A stretch of DNA of 64,000 bases from a gamma proteobacterium HIMB55 (GTDB lineage Bacteria; Pseudomonadota; Gammaproteobacteria; Pseudomonadales; Halieaceae), in the NCBI GenBank assembly GCA_000227505.4, contig AGIF02000001.1:826035-890034 (forward strand). The letters run 5' to 3'. Positions within the stretch are counted from its first letter, which is position 1. Each line of letters begins with the position of its first letter. This document shows, one piece after another, positions 45,686 through 54,002 of this stretch. The notes beneath the pieces are model-generated. The model was not told the origin of the DNA. It did not search any database and was given only the letters and a program-made list of their open reading frames with translations. The position numbers and the translations under genes were made by a program.

Positions 45686-46397
45686 AACGCGACCGCTTGC
45701 CATTGTGGTGGGGAGTGGCGGTGCGATTGCACGTTCGCTCCTCGACCTTTGGACTCAGTCGGGTCGCTACGACGTGGTTGCGATTGGGCGTGTGCACTGC
45801 GATATCGAAAACGTACAGTCATTGATAACCGACTACAGCGAAACCTCTCTCGCTCAGGTTGCCGCGTCGGTGGCCACACGAGGCACAAATCTCGAACGTC
45901 TCGTCATCACCAACGGCGTGTTGTCGGGCGAGGACTTTGGTCCCGAGCGCAAAGTCGGTGATATCAAAGCGTCCGCATGGCATCACGTTATGAATGTGAA
46001 TGCGCTGACGCCAATGCTAGTGCTCTCAGCGTTCTGGGGGCTCATACGTAAATCAGATCAGCCACGCATAGCTGCGTTGACGGCACGTGTCGGCAGCTTG
46101 TCGGACAACGGTCTGGGTGGTTGGTATAGCTACCGTGCGAGCAAGGCTGCCTTAAACATGATGCTTAAATGTGCCGCCATTGAGGCCAAGCGAGTAAACA
46201 AGAACGCCAAACTCATTGCCTATCACCCAGGGACTGTTGACTCGCCCTTATCAAAACCTTTTCAACGATCGGTGCCTGAGGGAAAGTTATTTACCCCTGA
46301 GTTTTCGGCCCAACAACTCGAAGGGCTTATGAGTTCGGCGATCCCCGATGGGGAACTCTCTTACTTGGATTGGGCTGGCGAACCGATCGATTGGTAA
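45642..46397 (+). CDS. Short-chain dehydrogenase/reductase
   Basis: The product (251 aa from ATG 45642) has a Rossmann start IVVGSGGAIARSLL, LVITNGVLSG in place of NNAG, NVNALTPMLVLSAFW, and the active-site YRASKAALNM (YxxxK), like C-factor/CsgA-type SDRs. The substrate is unknown. The start overlaps ggt by 44 nt; a TTG at 45675 (11-nt overlap) gives a more natural N-terminus MATETRPLAIVVG and is an equally good choice. The gene is almost certainly translated with ggt. Confidence 0.85.
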   Translation: MPRKCVRTALSLATETRPLAIVVGSGGAIARSLLDLWTQSGRYDVVAIGRVHCDIENVQSLITDYSETSLAQVAASVATRGTNLERLVITNGVLSGEDFGPERKVGDIKASAWHHVMNVNALTPMLVLSAFWGLIRKSDQPRIAALTARVGSLSDNGLGGWYSYRASKAALNMMLKCAAIEAKRVNKNAKLIAYHPGTVDSPLSKPFQRSVPEGKLFTPEFSAQQLEGLMSSAIPDGELSYLDWAGEPIDW

Positions 46398-46491
46398 ACG
46401 GAATAGTCAGGTGGCAAGCCTGTTGAGGGACTTTAAGAACCAAGCTAGCCCGACCGAACAATCGAGCAGGCTTGTTTTAGTGTGAAGAGAC

Positions 46492-47175
46492 TCAGGCCAA
46501 AAATTCAGCACGAGAGGCTGGGTCCGTCTTGAATACGCCCCCAAGGGAGGTTGTGCGAGTCGAGGAATTACCATCTTTAACGCCGCGCGCTTTCACGCAG
46601 TAATGCACAGCGGTCATCGTCACCGCGACGTCGTCTGTGCCCAACAGCGTCTGGAGAGCCACTAAGATTTGCTGAGTGAGACGTTCCTGAACTTGTGGGC
46701 GCTGCGCGAAGAAGCGCACAAGACGGTTGATCTTAGAGAGGCCAATCACTTTTTCGTTGGGAATGTAAGCGACTTTCGCGAAGCCATCGATCGTCACGAA
46801 GTGGTGCTCGCAGGTACTTGTGAGATCAATCTTGTCGACGCAGACCATCTCTTCGACGTTCATTTTATTGTCGATAACGGTGATCTTGGGAAATTTGGAA
46901 TAATCGAGTCCCGAAAAAATCTCATCGACATACATCTTTGCGATTCTGTGTGGGGTTTCTTCGAGGCTGTCATCGCTGAGGTCAAGACCCAATGTGTTCA
47001 TGATGGTCTCGAACGATTCGCGAATACGATCATATTTCTGATCTCGCGAGAGGTTGTTTACTACCATCGGAGTTTCAAGACCGCGCTCAAGCAGCGCCCC
47101 GCGCACAGCGATCGCCTCATCAGAGAGGGAGCCCGGCAGCGTCGTAGTCTTTGCTTTAGTTTGAACTTGATGCAT
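46492..47175 (-). CDS. folE: GTP cyclohydrolase I
   Basis: The 227-residue enzyme makes 7,8-dihydroneopterin triphosphate from GTP, the first step to tetrahydrofolate. Type I markers are [20 protein letters not shown], the zinc site [38 protein letters not shown] and [11 protein letters not shown] with the second zinc cysteine. Length is normal. Start ATG 47175. An interrupted 64-bp inverted repeat lies just upstream. Folate is the acceptor of the one-carbon unit from sarcosine oxidase, though the genes are not linked. Confidence 0.96.
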   Translation of the reverse strand: MHQVQTKAKTTTLPGSLSDEAIAVRGALLERGLETPMVVNNLSRDQKYDRIRESFETIMNTLGLDLSDDSLEETPHRIAKMYVDEIFSGLDYSKFPKITVIDNKMNVEEMVCVDKIDLTSTCEHHFVTIDGFAKVAYIPNEKVIGLSKINRLVRFFAQRPQVQERLTQQILVALQTLLGTDDVAVTMTAVHYCVKARGVKDGNSSTRTTSLGGVFKTDPASRAEFLA

Positions 47176-47189
47176 CGTCCGTTGTCCTT

Positions 47190-47253
47190 AAATTAGGTGT
47201 AAACTTGGTACGGTAGTGTTTTGGACGCGGATGCTACCGCCAAGTCGTAATTT
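47190..47253. promoter_or_regulatory. 64-bp interrupted inverted repeat between folE and the SYLF gene
   Basis: AAATTA (47190-47195), ACTTGG (47203-47208) and GGTAG (47212-47216) are mirrored in order by CTACC (47234-47238), CCAAGT (47240-47245) and TAATTT (47248-47253): 17 paired bases. It begins 15 bp upstream of folE and sits in the divergent promoter region. Confidence 0.5.
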
Positions 47254-47306
47254 GAATTTTGTTTGCGTTTGTAGATGTTTTGCATAGGTGTAATGGGTGT
47301 AAAGAT

Positions 47307-47879
47307 ATGTTGACACGTTTTTCATGGTTTTTCTTGGTCATCGCGCTAATTTCGTCGTCGTCGTCTCTCGCTGCCGATAAAAATGAGGTCGCGATTCAGG
47401 CATTTCGGGATGCGGGTGCGGGTTCGTATATAGATGCCTCCTATGGCTATGCGGTATTCCCCAGTATCGGCAAAGCAGGCTTGCTTGTGGGCGGCGCGCA
47501 CGGTAAGGGCGCGGTCTACCGTGAGGGCACCATGATCGGTAAGTCTACGATGACGCAAGTCAGCTTGGGCATTCAGTTCGGTGGTCAGGTATACAAGCAA
47601 ATCGTGTTCTTTGAAGACGCCCGCTCGATGCGAGAGTTTACGTCAGGAGATTTTGAGTTTAGTGGTCAGGCAGCAGCTGTGGCACTGAATTCTGGTGCTT
47701 CCGCAGAGATTAGCACCGGTGGCGGTGGACGTGTTTCTGTCACTGCAGCCAACGGTGAGAGCACGGAAGTGGACAGCGCTGGCTTCGTCGACGGTATGGC
47801 GGTGTTCACACTGTCTCAAGGTGGTTTCATGGTCGAGGTGTCAATTGGTGGTCAAAGGTTCAGCTACGAGCCTCTTTAA
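47307..47879 (+). CDS. SYLF/Ysc84-domain lipid-binding exported protein
   Basis: The 190-residue product (from ATG 47307; the frame opens at 47259 but the upstream part is not signal-like) has a signal peptide ending SSSSLAA. The rest is one SYLF domain: SYGYAVFPSIGKAGLLVGGAHGKG, STMTQVSLGIQFGGQVYKQI, VFFEDARSMREF, and a C-terminal GGFMVEVSIGGQRFSYEP. SYLF proteins bind phospholipids; bacterial members are periplasmic and poorly characterised. A clear terminator follows at 47920-47945. Confidence 0.88.
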   Translation: MLTRFSWFFLVIALISSSSSLAADKNEVAIQAFRDAGAGSYIDASYGYAVFPSIGKAGLLVGGAHGKGAVYREGTMIGKSTMTQVSLGIQFGGQVYKQIVFFEDARSMREFTSGDFEFSGQAAAVALNSGASAEISTGGGGRVSVTAANGESTEVDSAGFVDGMAVFTLSQGGFMVEVSIGGQRFSYEPL

Positions 47880-47919
47880 TGACCTCTTGCTAAACGTCTC
47901 GAGTCCTTTTTCGGTGAAC

Positions 47920-47945
47920 AGCCCTCAGTCGAGGGCTTTCTTTTA
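47920..47945 (+). terminator. Intrinsic terminator of the SYLF gene
   Basis: AGCCCTC (47920-47926), loop AGTC, GAGGGCT (47931-47937), followed by TTCTTTT. Confidence 0.88.
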
Positions 47946-48108
47946 GGTGTCTCTGCTACGAGCTAGTTCGCTGTTAGCGTTTTACAAGCGTCGGGGAAAA
48001 ACGGGGCGCAAGGGATCACAATGGCCGCCTTCGCCGCTTAGCACGTTTAATCCCAAGGTCAGCGCTGGTGGACGAGCGCCACCGCATGATGATTAAGGGC
48101 TCTAGGGA

Positions 48109-49350
48109 TCAGAGCGCTATTTCATCAAACGTGATATCGACCTGAGCAAGACGGTCAACCAAATGCTGACCCAAGGCTGAAGCGGGCGTCCATATGCCCC
48201 CCTCAACGTCAAGTTCGTCAAAGGCCAGAGAAAGCCCCGCTTGAGCTAACATTCTCGACGTGGCGCCATAGCCGGGATCGCGCTTTCCCTTCACGCAGAT
48301 ACGAACGTCGTTCTCGCGATCAGTTGGATGATGCGCGTGAACAAAGAATTCGAAGAAGCCATTCTCACGCTCTGAGAGAGAAGGGCCGTCGCCAGGCTGA
48401 GGCAGGCGCTTGGAAATAAATCTGCGTAAAGGCCCAATTGCCAAGGCAATCATTCCTAGTGACATACTTCCCGATAGCAATAAGCCCGATCGTCGATTCT
48501 CAACAAGCATCGACTCGTCATAAGAAAAGTCCGCTCCGTAGACCAGACTGGCCAGGGCATTCGAGCGACGCACGACCTTGCCGTTAATGGCCGCCATCAC
48601 AAAGGGTCCCGTCCAACTCTCAAAGTTCTCGTCCCAGCGAACACCCCGTTGATCTGGACCGTCAGGCCCGGGGCTCAGTTCTGAGGGGTAGAGGCCGTAG
48701 GGATCATTAAGCACTTTTCGGGCGACCGGATCAGTAATACCTTGCTCAACCGCAAGCAGCATGCTCGCAACCGTACCGCCGCTAACAGCACCTTTAGACT
48801 TGCCCATTCGGCCACTTACCTTGGTCGCAAATACTCCGTGTTTATTCATCATGGTTTGTTGGGCAATGAAGACCCCAAGATCTGAGGGTATGCTGTCGAA
48901 TCCACAGCAATGGACCAGGCGTGCACCCGTTTCCTCTGCCGTCGCACTCACTTTTTCGAAAATCGAAGCCATCCACTGGGGTTCGCCCGTAAGGTCGCAG
49001 TAGTGGGTTCCTTCTGCGGCGCAGGCTTCAACCAACGGTGTTCCGAAACGCGCATAGGGGCCGACGGTGCTAATAATGACTCTCGCGGAGGCGGCTAGTC
49101 GCCGCATATCATCTGCACTGCTGCTGTCCGCGACAAGGGTAGCCAAATCAGGTGCATTGAGCGTTCTTTTTAAGTCATCGAGCTTTGTCTGAGATCTTCC
49201 AGCTATCGCCCACGAAAGCCCCGATTGATTCTCGTGCAAATACTCTGCAACCAGCGCTCCGGTAAATCCAGTAGCACCATAGACCACAATATCGAAGTCT
49301 CGCTGTGTGTTCTCGCTCATATCAAATTCACTGTAGTCGCTATCGTTCAT
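48109..49350 (-). CDS. Saccharopine dehydrogenase-family NADP-dependent reductase
   Basis: The 413-residue protein has the Rossmann motif VVYGATGFTGALVAEYL and AIAGRSQTKL of the saccharopine-dehydrogenase/trans-acting enoyl reductase family, followed by IISTVGPYARFGTPLVEACA, GTHYCDLTGEPQW and HCCGFDSIPSDLG. Relatives act on polyketide or lipid precursors, and most bacterial members have no assigned substrate. A weak membrane-like stretch (GLLLSGSMSLGMIALAIGPL) lies in the C-terminal half. ATG 49350 follows AAGGGGG. It is divergent from the RND efflux operon with a shared 80-bp inverted repeat. Confidence 0.86.
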   Translation of the reverse strand: MNDSDYSEFDMSENTQRDFDIVVYGATGFTGALVAEYLHENQSGLSWAIAGRSQTKLDDLKRTLNAPDLATLVADSSSADDMRRLAASARVIISTVGPYARFGTPLVEACAAEGTHYCDLTGEPQWMASIFEKVSATAEETGARLVHCCGFDSIPSDLGVFIAQQTMMNKHGVFATKVSGRMGKSKGAVSGGTVASMLLAVEQGITDPVARKVLNDPYGLYPSELSPGPDGPDQRGVRWDENFESWTGPFVMAAINGKVVRRSNALASLVYGADFSYDESMLVENRRSGLLLSGSMSLGMIALAIGPLRRFISKRLPQPGDGPSLSERENGFFEFFVHAHHPTDRENDVRICVKGKRDPGYGATSRMLAQAGLSLAFDELDVEGGIWTPASALGQHLVDRLAQVDITFDEIAL

Positions 49351-49382
49351 AAAGCCCCCTTGTTTGTAGAGTGAGTGTAGCA

Positions 49383-49462
49383 GTGTGACGAAAAATGGCG
49401 GGTATTAATCACGTTGGATCCCAGCAATGTGGTAGTCTTTCGCCATTAGAAATCCGTCACAC
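49383..49462. promoter_or_regulatory. 80-bp interrupted inverted repeat in the divergent RND / reductase promoter region
   Basis: GTGTGACG (49383-49390) and ATGGCG (49395-49400) are mirrored by CGCCAT (49441-49446) and CGTCACAC (49455-49462): 14 paired bases with a 40-nt centre. The right arm abuts the ribosome binding site of the RND adaptor gene. Candidate operator for a dimeric or tetrameric regulator encoded elsewhere. Confidence 0.5.
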
Positions 49463-49474
49463 AGGGGGTTGATA

Positions 49475-50653
49475 GTGGTTTCGGTTCTCAAGCGGATGAT
49501 TGGGCCTTTCGTAGTTATTGCGCTCACTGCGCTAATGGTGGGTGTGCTGGTGAAAAACGCGCCCCAGCCGGAGGTGGGTGAGCCTGAAACCGTGCGCATC
49601 GGCGTCTACACCGAATCGGCAACACGTACGGGTGCCTCTGCCGAGGTGACGGTGTACGGTGAGGTTCGGCCGAGAGTTCAGATCGACGTTATAAGCGAAG
49701 TCGCCGGGCGAATCACTGCCGTATCTCCAAGTTTCGCCGAAGGCGGAAGTATTTCAGCCGGAGAACCGCTTATTGTTATTGAGCAGCGTGATTACCTCGT
49801 TGCCGTATCGGAAGCCAAGGCACGTGTCGCCGCCAGGAAGTTGGAACTTGCGCAGGCGTTAGCTGACGCCGATGTGGCGAAAAAGCAGCTGGCCAACGAG
49901 AAAAACCCTTCAGATCTCGCACTCAAGCTGCCGCAGATTGCTCAGGCTCGCGCCGCACTGGAGGCTGCTGAAATTGGTCTCGAGCGGGCGCAGTCAGATC
50001 TTGAGCGAACGCAGATAACACTCCCCTTTGATGCACGGATCACGCAGACATCTGTCGATGAAGGTCAGTATCTAGGGCTAGGTCGAACCATTGCCTCTGT
50101 ATTCTCAACCGATATCGCTGAGGTGCGTTTGCCGTTTACTGACACCGATATCGCCGCTTTAGGTATTCCGATTGGTTACGAAGCTGAGGAAGGGCAGGGC
50201 TTGCGAGTCAGGCTCAACGCTGAGGTTGCAGGTGCTACTCGTCAGTGGCAGGGCCAGCTTGTGCGGCTTGATGCCTCGCTCGATCCGCGAACGCGCACGA
50301 CCTTTGGTACGGCGGAGGTGCGCGAGCCATTTGCTGACTCCGAAGGTGCGATGCCCATGGCGCCCGGTCTTTTTGTTTCGGCCAGTGTTGAGGGACGATC
50401 ACTTACGGATGTCTTGGCAATTCCTGCAGCAGGTCTTCGCGCAGGTGGACGAGTTTTCATTATGAACGATGAGAATTTGCTTGAGGTCCGCAGTGTGCGC
50501 GTTGCCCATGCAACCAACGAAATGGCCTATTTGAGCAGTGGTATCAGCGAAGGTGACCGGGTCATCGTCTCACCGATTCGCAACCCTGTTCCTGGAATGG
50601 CGCTATCGGCTATTCAGGATGCTGTGGATCCCGTGCAGCTGAATGCGGGTTAA
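49475..50653 (+). CDS. RND efflux periplasmic adaptor (membrane fusion protein)
   Basis: The product (392 aa) has an N-terminal membrane anchor (MIGPFVVIALTALMVGVLV), a lipoyl-like half GEVRPRVQIDVISEVAGRI, an alpha-helical hairpin rich in Ala, Glu and Arg (about 110-180: AKARVAARKLELAQALADAD), the matching lipoyl half ERTQITLPFDARI and a beta-barrel domain. It links the inner membrane pump to an outer membrane channel. The frame opens at TTG 49469, but GGGGG at 49464-49468 sits 6 nt before GTG 49475, which I use. The pump gene follows after 3 bp. Confidence 0.9.
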   Translation: MVSVLKRMIGPFVVIALTALMVGVLVKNAPQPEVGEPETVRIGVYTESATRTGASAEVTVYGEVRPRVQIDVISEVAGRITAVSPSFAEGGSISAGEPLIVIEQRDYLVAVSEAKARVAARKLELAQALADADVAKKQLANEKNPSDLALKLPQIAQARAALEAAEIGLERAQSDLERTQITLPFDARITQTSVDEGQYLGLGRTIASVFSTDIAEVRLPFTDTDIAALGIPIGYEAEEGQGLRVRLNAEVAGATRQWQGQLVRLDASLDPRTRTTFGTAEVREPFADSEGAMPMAPGLFVSASVEGRSLTDVLAIPAAGLRAGGRVFIMNDENLLEVRSVRVAHATNEMAYLSSGISEGDRVIVSPIRNPVPGMALSAIQDAVDPVQLNAG

Positions 50654-50656
50654 GCC

Positions 50657-53600
50657 ATGAATGGAATCATCGCGTGGTGGGTTAGAAATGCGGTTGCCGC
50701 TAATCTGCTGATGACCTTTATTTTTGTCTCCGGCTTAATTGCTTGGGGCACGATTGAAAAAGAAGTTCAGCCGATCGTAAAACTTCCGCTGGTCCAAGTG
50801 TCTCTCACCTGGCCAGGCGCTTCGCCGAAGGAGATTGAACAGCAGGTCATCCAGCGCGTTGAAGCCGCCGTTAAGAACCTCGATAACGTCCGTCGCTATA
50901 ACTCCAACGCCAGTGAGGGATTCGGGAGCGTCAGGCTCGAGGCAGCGCCTCGTGCTGATATGACGAAGTTCAAGGAAGACGTACGTGACGCCGTAGATGC
51001 TATCAACTCATTCCCGCGTGACCTCGAGCCACCAAGGATTCGGCTGCTTGAATGGAAAGAGACGATCCACTACCTGACCGTGATGGGTGACGTCGGTGAG
51101 CGTGAGCTGGGACGCTTAGCGGAGGAGTTTCGTGACGAACTTCTCGGCCTCAGTCAGGTGAGTGATGTTGATATTAGTGGCGCTCGCAACGAGGAAGTAA
51201 CCATCGAGGTTTCCGAGGAGGCTTTGCAGCGTTATCAACTCAGCTTTGCCGAGCTATCGGCGGCGATCCGTGCCTCATCGATCAACTTGTCGTCGGGTGA
51301 TGTGAAGACGCCCACGGGCCGAGTTCAGTTACGTGCTGAAAATCTGGCTGACAATCAGACCGACTTCGAGGACATCGTTATCCGAGAGTTACCGACCGGT
51401 GCACAACTCAAGCTCGGCGATGTGGCAACGGTTATCGATGGTTTTGAGGATTTCGACATCACGGCTTCTACCGACGGAATTCCAGCGGTCATGTTGCAGA
51501 TCGAGCCATCCGACCGTTTGTTCATAACGAAAACGTCAAAACAGGTGAATGATTGGATTGAGTCGAAGCGACCTGAGCTTCCGCAAGGCGTCGAGATCAT
51601 GAGTCTTGCTGATATGGCAGACGCCTACGATTCGCGTATGTCTCTCATATTCGACGCAGCTTGGATGGGACTTTTGCTCGTTATGGCAATCCTCCTTCTG
51701 ACGCTACGCTTTACAGTAGCGCTGTGGGTTACCGTTGGTATCGCAATCTCTTTCGTCGGCGCGTTCATCTTCCTTCCCGCGGCAGATGTATCGATTAACT
51801 TTCTCTCTACTTTCGCCTTTTTGTTGGTGTTGGGCATTGTGGTTGATGACGCGATTGTTGTTGGGGAGAGTATCCACCACCATCGCGACGACTTGGGTCT
51901 GCCGGCGGAAGAGGCAGCTATTCGGGGTGCTACCTCGGTTGCGAGGCCGGTTATTTTTGCCGTGCTGACCACTGTCGTTGCGTTTGCGCCCTGGGCCTTT
52001 CTGACAGGGCCACAAAGCGAATTTTTGCGTCACCTTTCAGCAGTTATCGCCTTTGCTCTGGCCTTCTCACTCATCGAGGCTTTCTTTATCCTCCCCGCGC
52101 ACCTCCGGAAGCTGCCCGCTCGACAGGAGGCAACAAGAGGGTTTGCGCTGCAGCGAAGGATTGCAAATGGCATCACATCATTTGCGGCTAACACCTACGC
52201 ACCTCTTTTAGAGCGGGCGCTCAAGATTCGCTACACCGTGAGTGCCGTTTTCCTGGCGGGCTTCGTAATCGCACTGACTCTGGCGACAACAGGTTGGGTG
52301 CGATTCTATTTCTTCCCTCAGTTGGAAAGTGAAACACTTGTAGTGAACGTGGGACTACCCACAGGTGTGCCCTTTGATCGGACTGAGGCGGTTATGAATC
52401 AACTCAATCGCACGAGTGAGGGCCTAAAGGATAATTATCCCGTCATTGGGTCCTTTACCTTCGCTTACGAGAACGAGCTCGAGCAATACATCCAAATGCC
52501 CCCGCCAGATGAGAGCAACGTTTCAATGCGGGAGGTGGCACAAACCTATCTTGAGACAATGGGAGAAATCCCCGACGCGGAAAATATCAATGTTCAGTAC
52601 ACCGCGAACCAAGGCGAGGCGATTCTTACGTTCGTCTTGGCGCATTCAAGTGAGGAACGATTGAAGGAGGCGGCGGCTGAACTTAGAAATTATCTGGTGA
52701 CCTTTAAGGATGTCTTTTTCGTTCGCGATAATCAGCGCGGTGAGATCGATGAGCTCAATATTCAACTGAAGCCGGGTGCTCAAACCCTGGGCGTATCTCT
52801 TGCAGATGTATCCCGTCAGATACGTCAGTCCTATTACGGTGAGGAGGTCCAGCGACTGCCTCGCCAGTACGGTGACGTGAAAGTTATGCTTCGTTACCCG
52901 GAAAGCGATCGAGAGTCGTTAAATTCGTTGCGCGAGCTCAATATTCGAACCGACGATGGTCGTCTCGTCCCGCTCGCGACGGTGGCTGATATCGAGGTTC
53001 GAAAGGCGTCACAGCAAATTGTTCGACGCGACGGTCAGCGCATTTTTGAGGTCTATGCAGTCGTGACACCCGACACCATGGGTGACATCAACGATACGGT
53101 GAGAGACGAGTTTATGCCTGAGCTCCAGGAAAGGTATCCGTCGCTTCAAATCATCAAAGGTGGTTGGGAAGAGCAGCAGGCAGAGTTTTTTGCAGAGGTC
53201 ACGCGCTTGTTTACCTTGGCAATGCTAACCATATACGCATTGCTCGCAGTGGCGTTTAGATCCTACTCGCTGCCTACCATCATCATGTCGGCGATCCCCT
53301 TTGCTTACATGGGCGCTATTTTCGGGCATCAGATGCTCGGCATTCCGCTTGATATGTTCTCATTCTTTGGAATGGGGGCGGCTGCCGGTGTGGTTGTAAA
53401 TGATAATTTGGTGCTTATCGACTACATCCTCAAGCGCGAGGAACAAGGCGACGATCGCTTTACGGCAATTATAAACGCTGCAAAAAATCGGTTCAGACCA
53501 ATACTGCTCACGACACTGACCACGTTTGTGGGGCTATTCCCCATCATTATTGAGACCTCACAGGCCGCAGCCTTCCTGAAGCCCTCGGTGATATCGCTCG

Positions 53601-53734
53601 CGTTTGGCGTGTTCTTTGCCTTCTTCGTGAGTTTGATCTTGGTGCCTGCGCTTTACCTAATAGGTGATGATTGGGGACGGATGAAAAAAGGCGTTTCTGG
53701 TTTCTTTCCGCGCTTGCCACGCTTTTCACGGTAA
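50657..53734 (+). CDS. RND-family efflux pump inner-membrane transporter (AcrB-like)
   Basis: The 1025-residue protein has the 12-helix RND layout with two large periplasmic loops (about 30-330 and 560-850). TM1 begins ...NAVAANLLMTFIFVSGLIAW; the first loop has SLTWPGASPKEIEQQVIQRVE; the proton-relay aspartates sit in GIVVDDAIVVGESIHHH (TM4). The second half has GMGAAAGVVVNDNLVLIDYI. It expels hydrophobic compounds by proton antiport together with the adaptor; the substrate is unknown and no outer-membrane channel gene is next to it. Confidence 0.94.
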   Translation: MNGIIAWWVRNAVAANLLMTFIFVSGLIAWGTIEKEVQPIVKLPLVQVSLTWPGASPKEIEQQVIQRVEAAVKNLDNVRRYNSNASEGFGSVRLEAAPRADMTKFKEDVRDAVDAINSFPRDLEPPRIRLLEWKETIHYLTVMGDVGERELGRLAEEFRDELLGLSQVSDVDISGARNEEVTIEVSEEALQRYQLSFAELSAAIRASSINLSSGDVKTPTGRVQLRAENLADNQTDFEDIVIRELPTGAQLKLGDVATVIDGFEDFDITASTDGIPAVMLQIEPSDRLFITKTSKQVNDWIESKRPELPQGVEIMSLADMADAYDSRMSLIFDAAWMGLLLVMAILLLTLRFTVALWVTVGIAISFVGAFIFLPAADVSINFLSTFAFLLVLGIVVDDAIVVGESIHHHRDDLGLPAEEAAIRGATSVARPVIFAVLTTVVAFAPWAFLTGPQSEFLRHLSAVIAFALAFSLIEAFFILPAHLRKLPARQEATRGFALQRRIANGITSFAANTYAPLLERALKIRYTVSAVFLAGFVIALTLATTGWVRFYFFPQLESETLVVNVGLPTGVPFDRTEAVMNQLNRTSEGLKDNYPVIGSFTFAYENELEQYIQMPPPDESNVSMREVAQTYLETMGEIPDAENINVQYTANQGEAILTFVLAHSSEERLKEAAAELRNYLVTFKDVFFVRDNQRGEIDELNIQLKPGAQTLGVSLADVSRQIRQSYYGEEVQRLPRQYGDVKVMLRYPESDRESLNSLRELNIRTDDGRLVPLATVADIEVRKASQQIVRRDGQRIFEVYAVVTPDTMGDINDTVRDEFMPELQERYPSLQIIKGGWEEQQAEFFAEVTRLFTLAMLTIYALLAVAFRSYSLPTIIMSAIPFAYMGAIFGHQMLGIPLDMFSFFGMGAAAGVVVNDNLVLIDYILKREEQGDDRFTAIINAAKNRFRPILLTTLTTFVGLFPIIIETSQAAAFLKPSVISLAFGVFFAFFVSLILVPALYLIGDDWGRMKKGVSGFFPRLPRFSR

Positions 53735-54002
53735 CGAGCAAGCCAGGAACTCGCGGAGGTTAGCCAGTCGCGCGAGGGCTCGATCCAAACCAGCGCGGTG
53801 ACCGTCTTTTAGTGCGAGGCGGTAACTTGTCGAAGGAAATCCAGCTTGCTGATCAAAGCTGCTCAACTCGGTGTTTCGGCTCGACTTGGACGCTGTAGGC
53901 GTCGTTACAACACCTTTTCGATCAAGAACACTTCTTTGGTGTCAGAGGCCTCGCGATCATAATGAGCCCTCTGAGAAGTGCTGTGGTGGCAGTACCACTA
54001 GA
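53735..54002. other. Convergent intergenic region, nothing recognised
   Basis: These 268 bp separate the RND pump from the convergent peptide transporter. There is a small hairpin GACGC / GCGTC near 53890 without a T run, and a 29-codon open stretch on the minus strand ending in KEVFLIEKVL without any start codon. No gene or strong terminator is supported. Confidence 0.4.

Noticed and set aside
46415-46474. CAAGCCTG / CAGGCTTG inverted repeat followed by TTTT after the SDR gene as terminator
   Set aside because: The 44-nt loop is too long for a convincing intrinsic terminator.
49383-49462. CRP-type site (TGTGA/TCACA)
   Set aside because: The half-sites are about 65 bp apart instead of 6 bp, so this is not a single CRP operator.
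53862-53970. Minus-strand open stretch ending KEVFLIEKVL, possible gene remnant
   Set aside because: Only about 29 codons, no start codon and no recognisable family; not enough to call a pseudogene.
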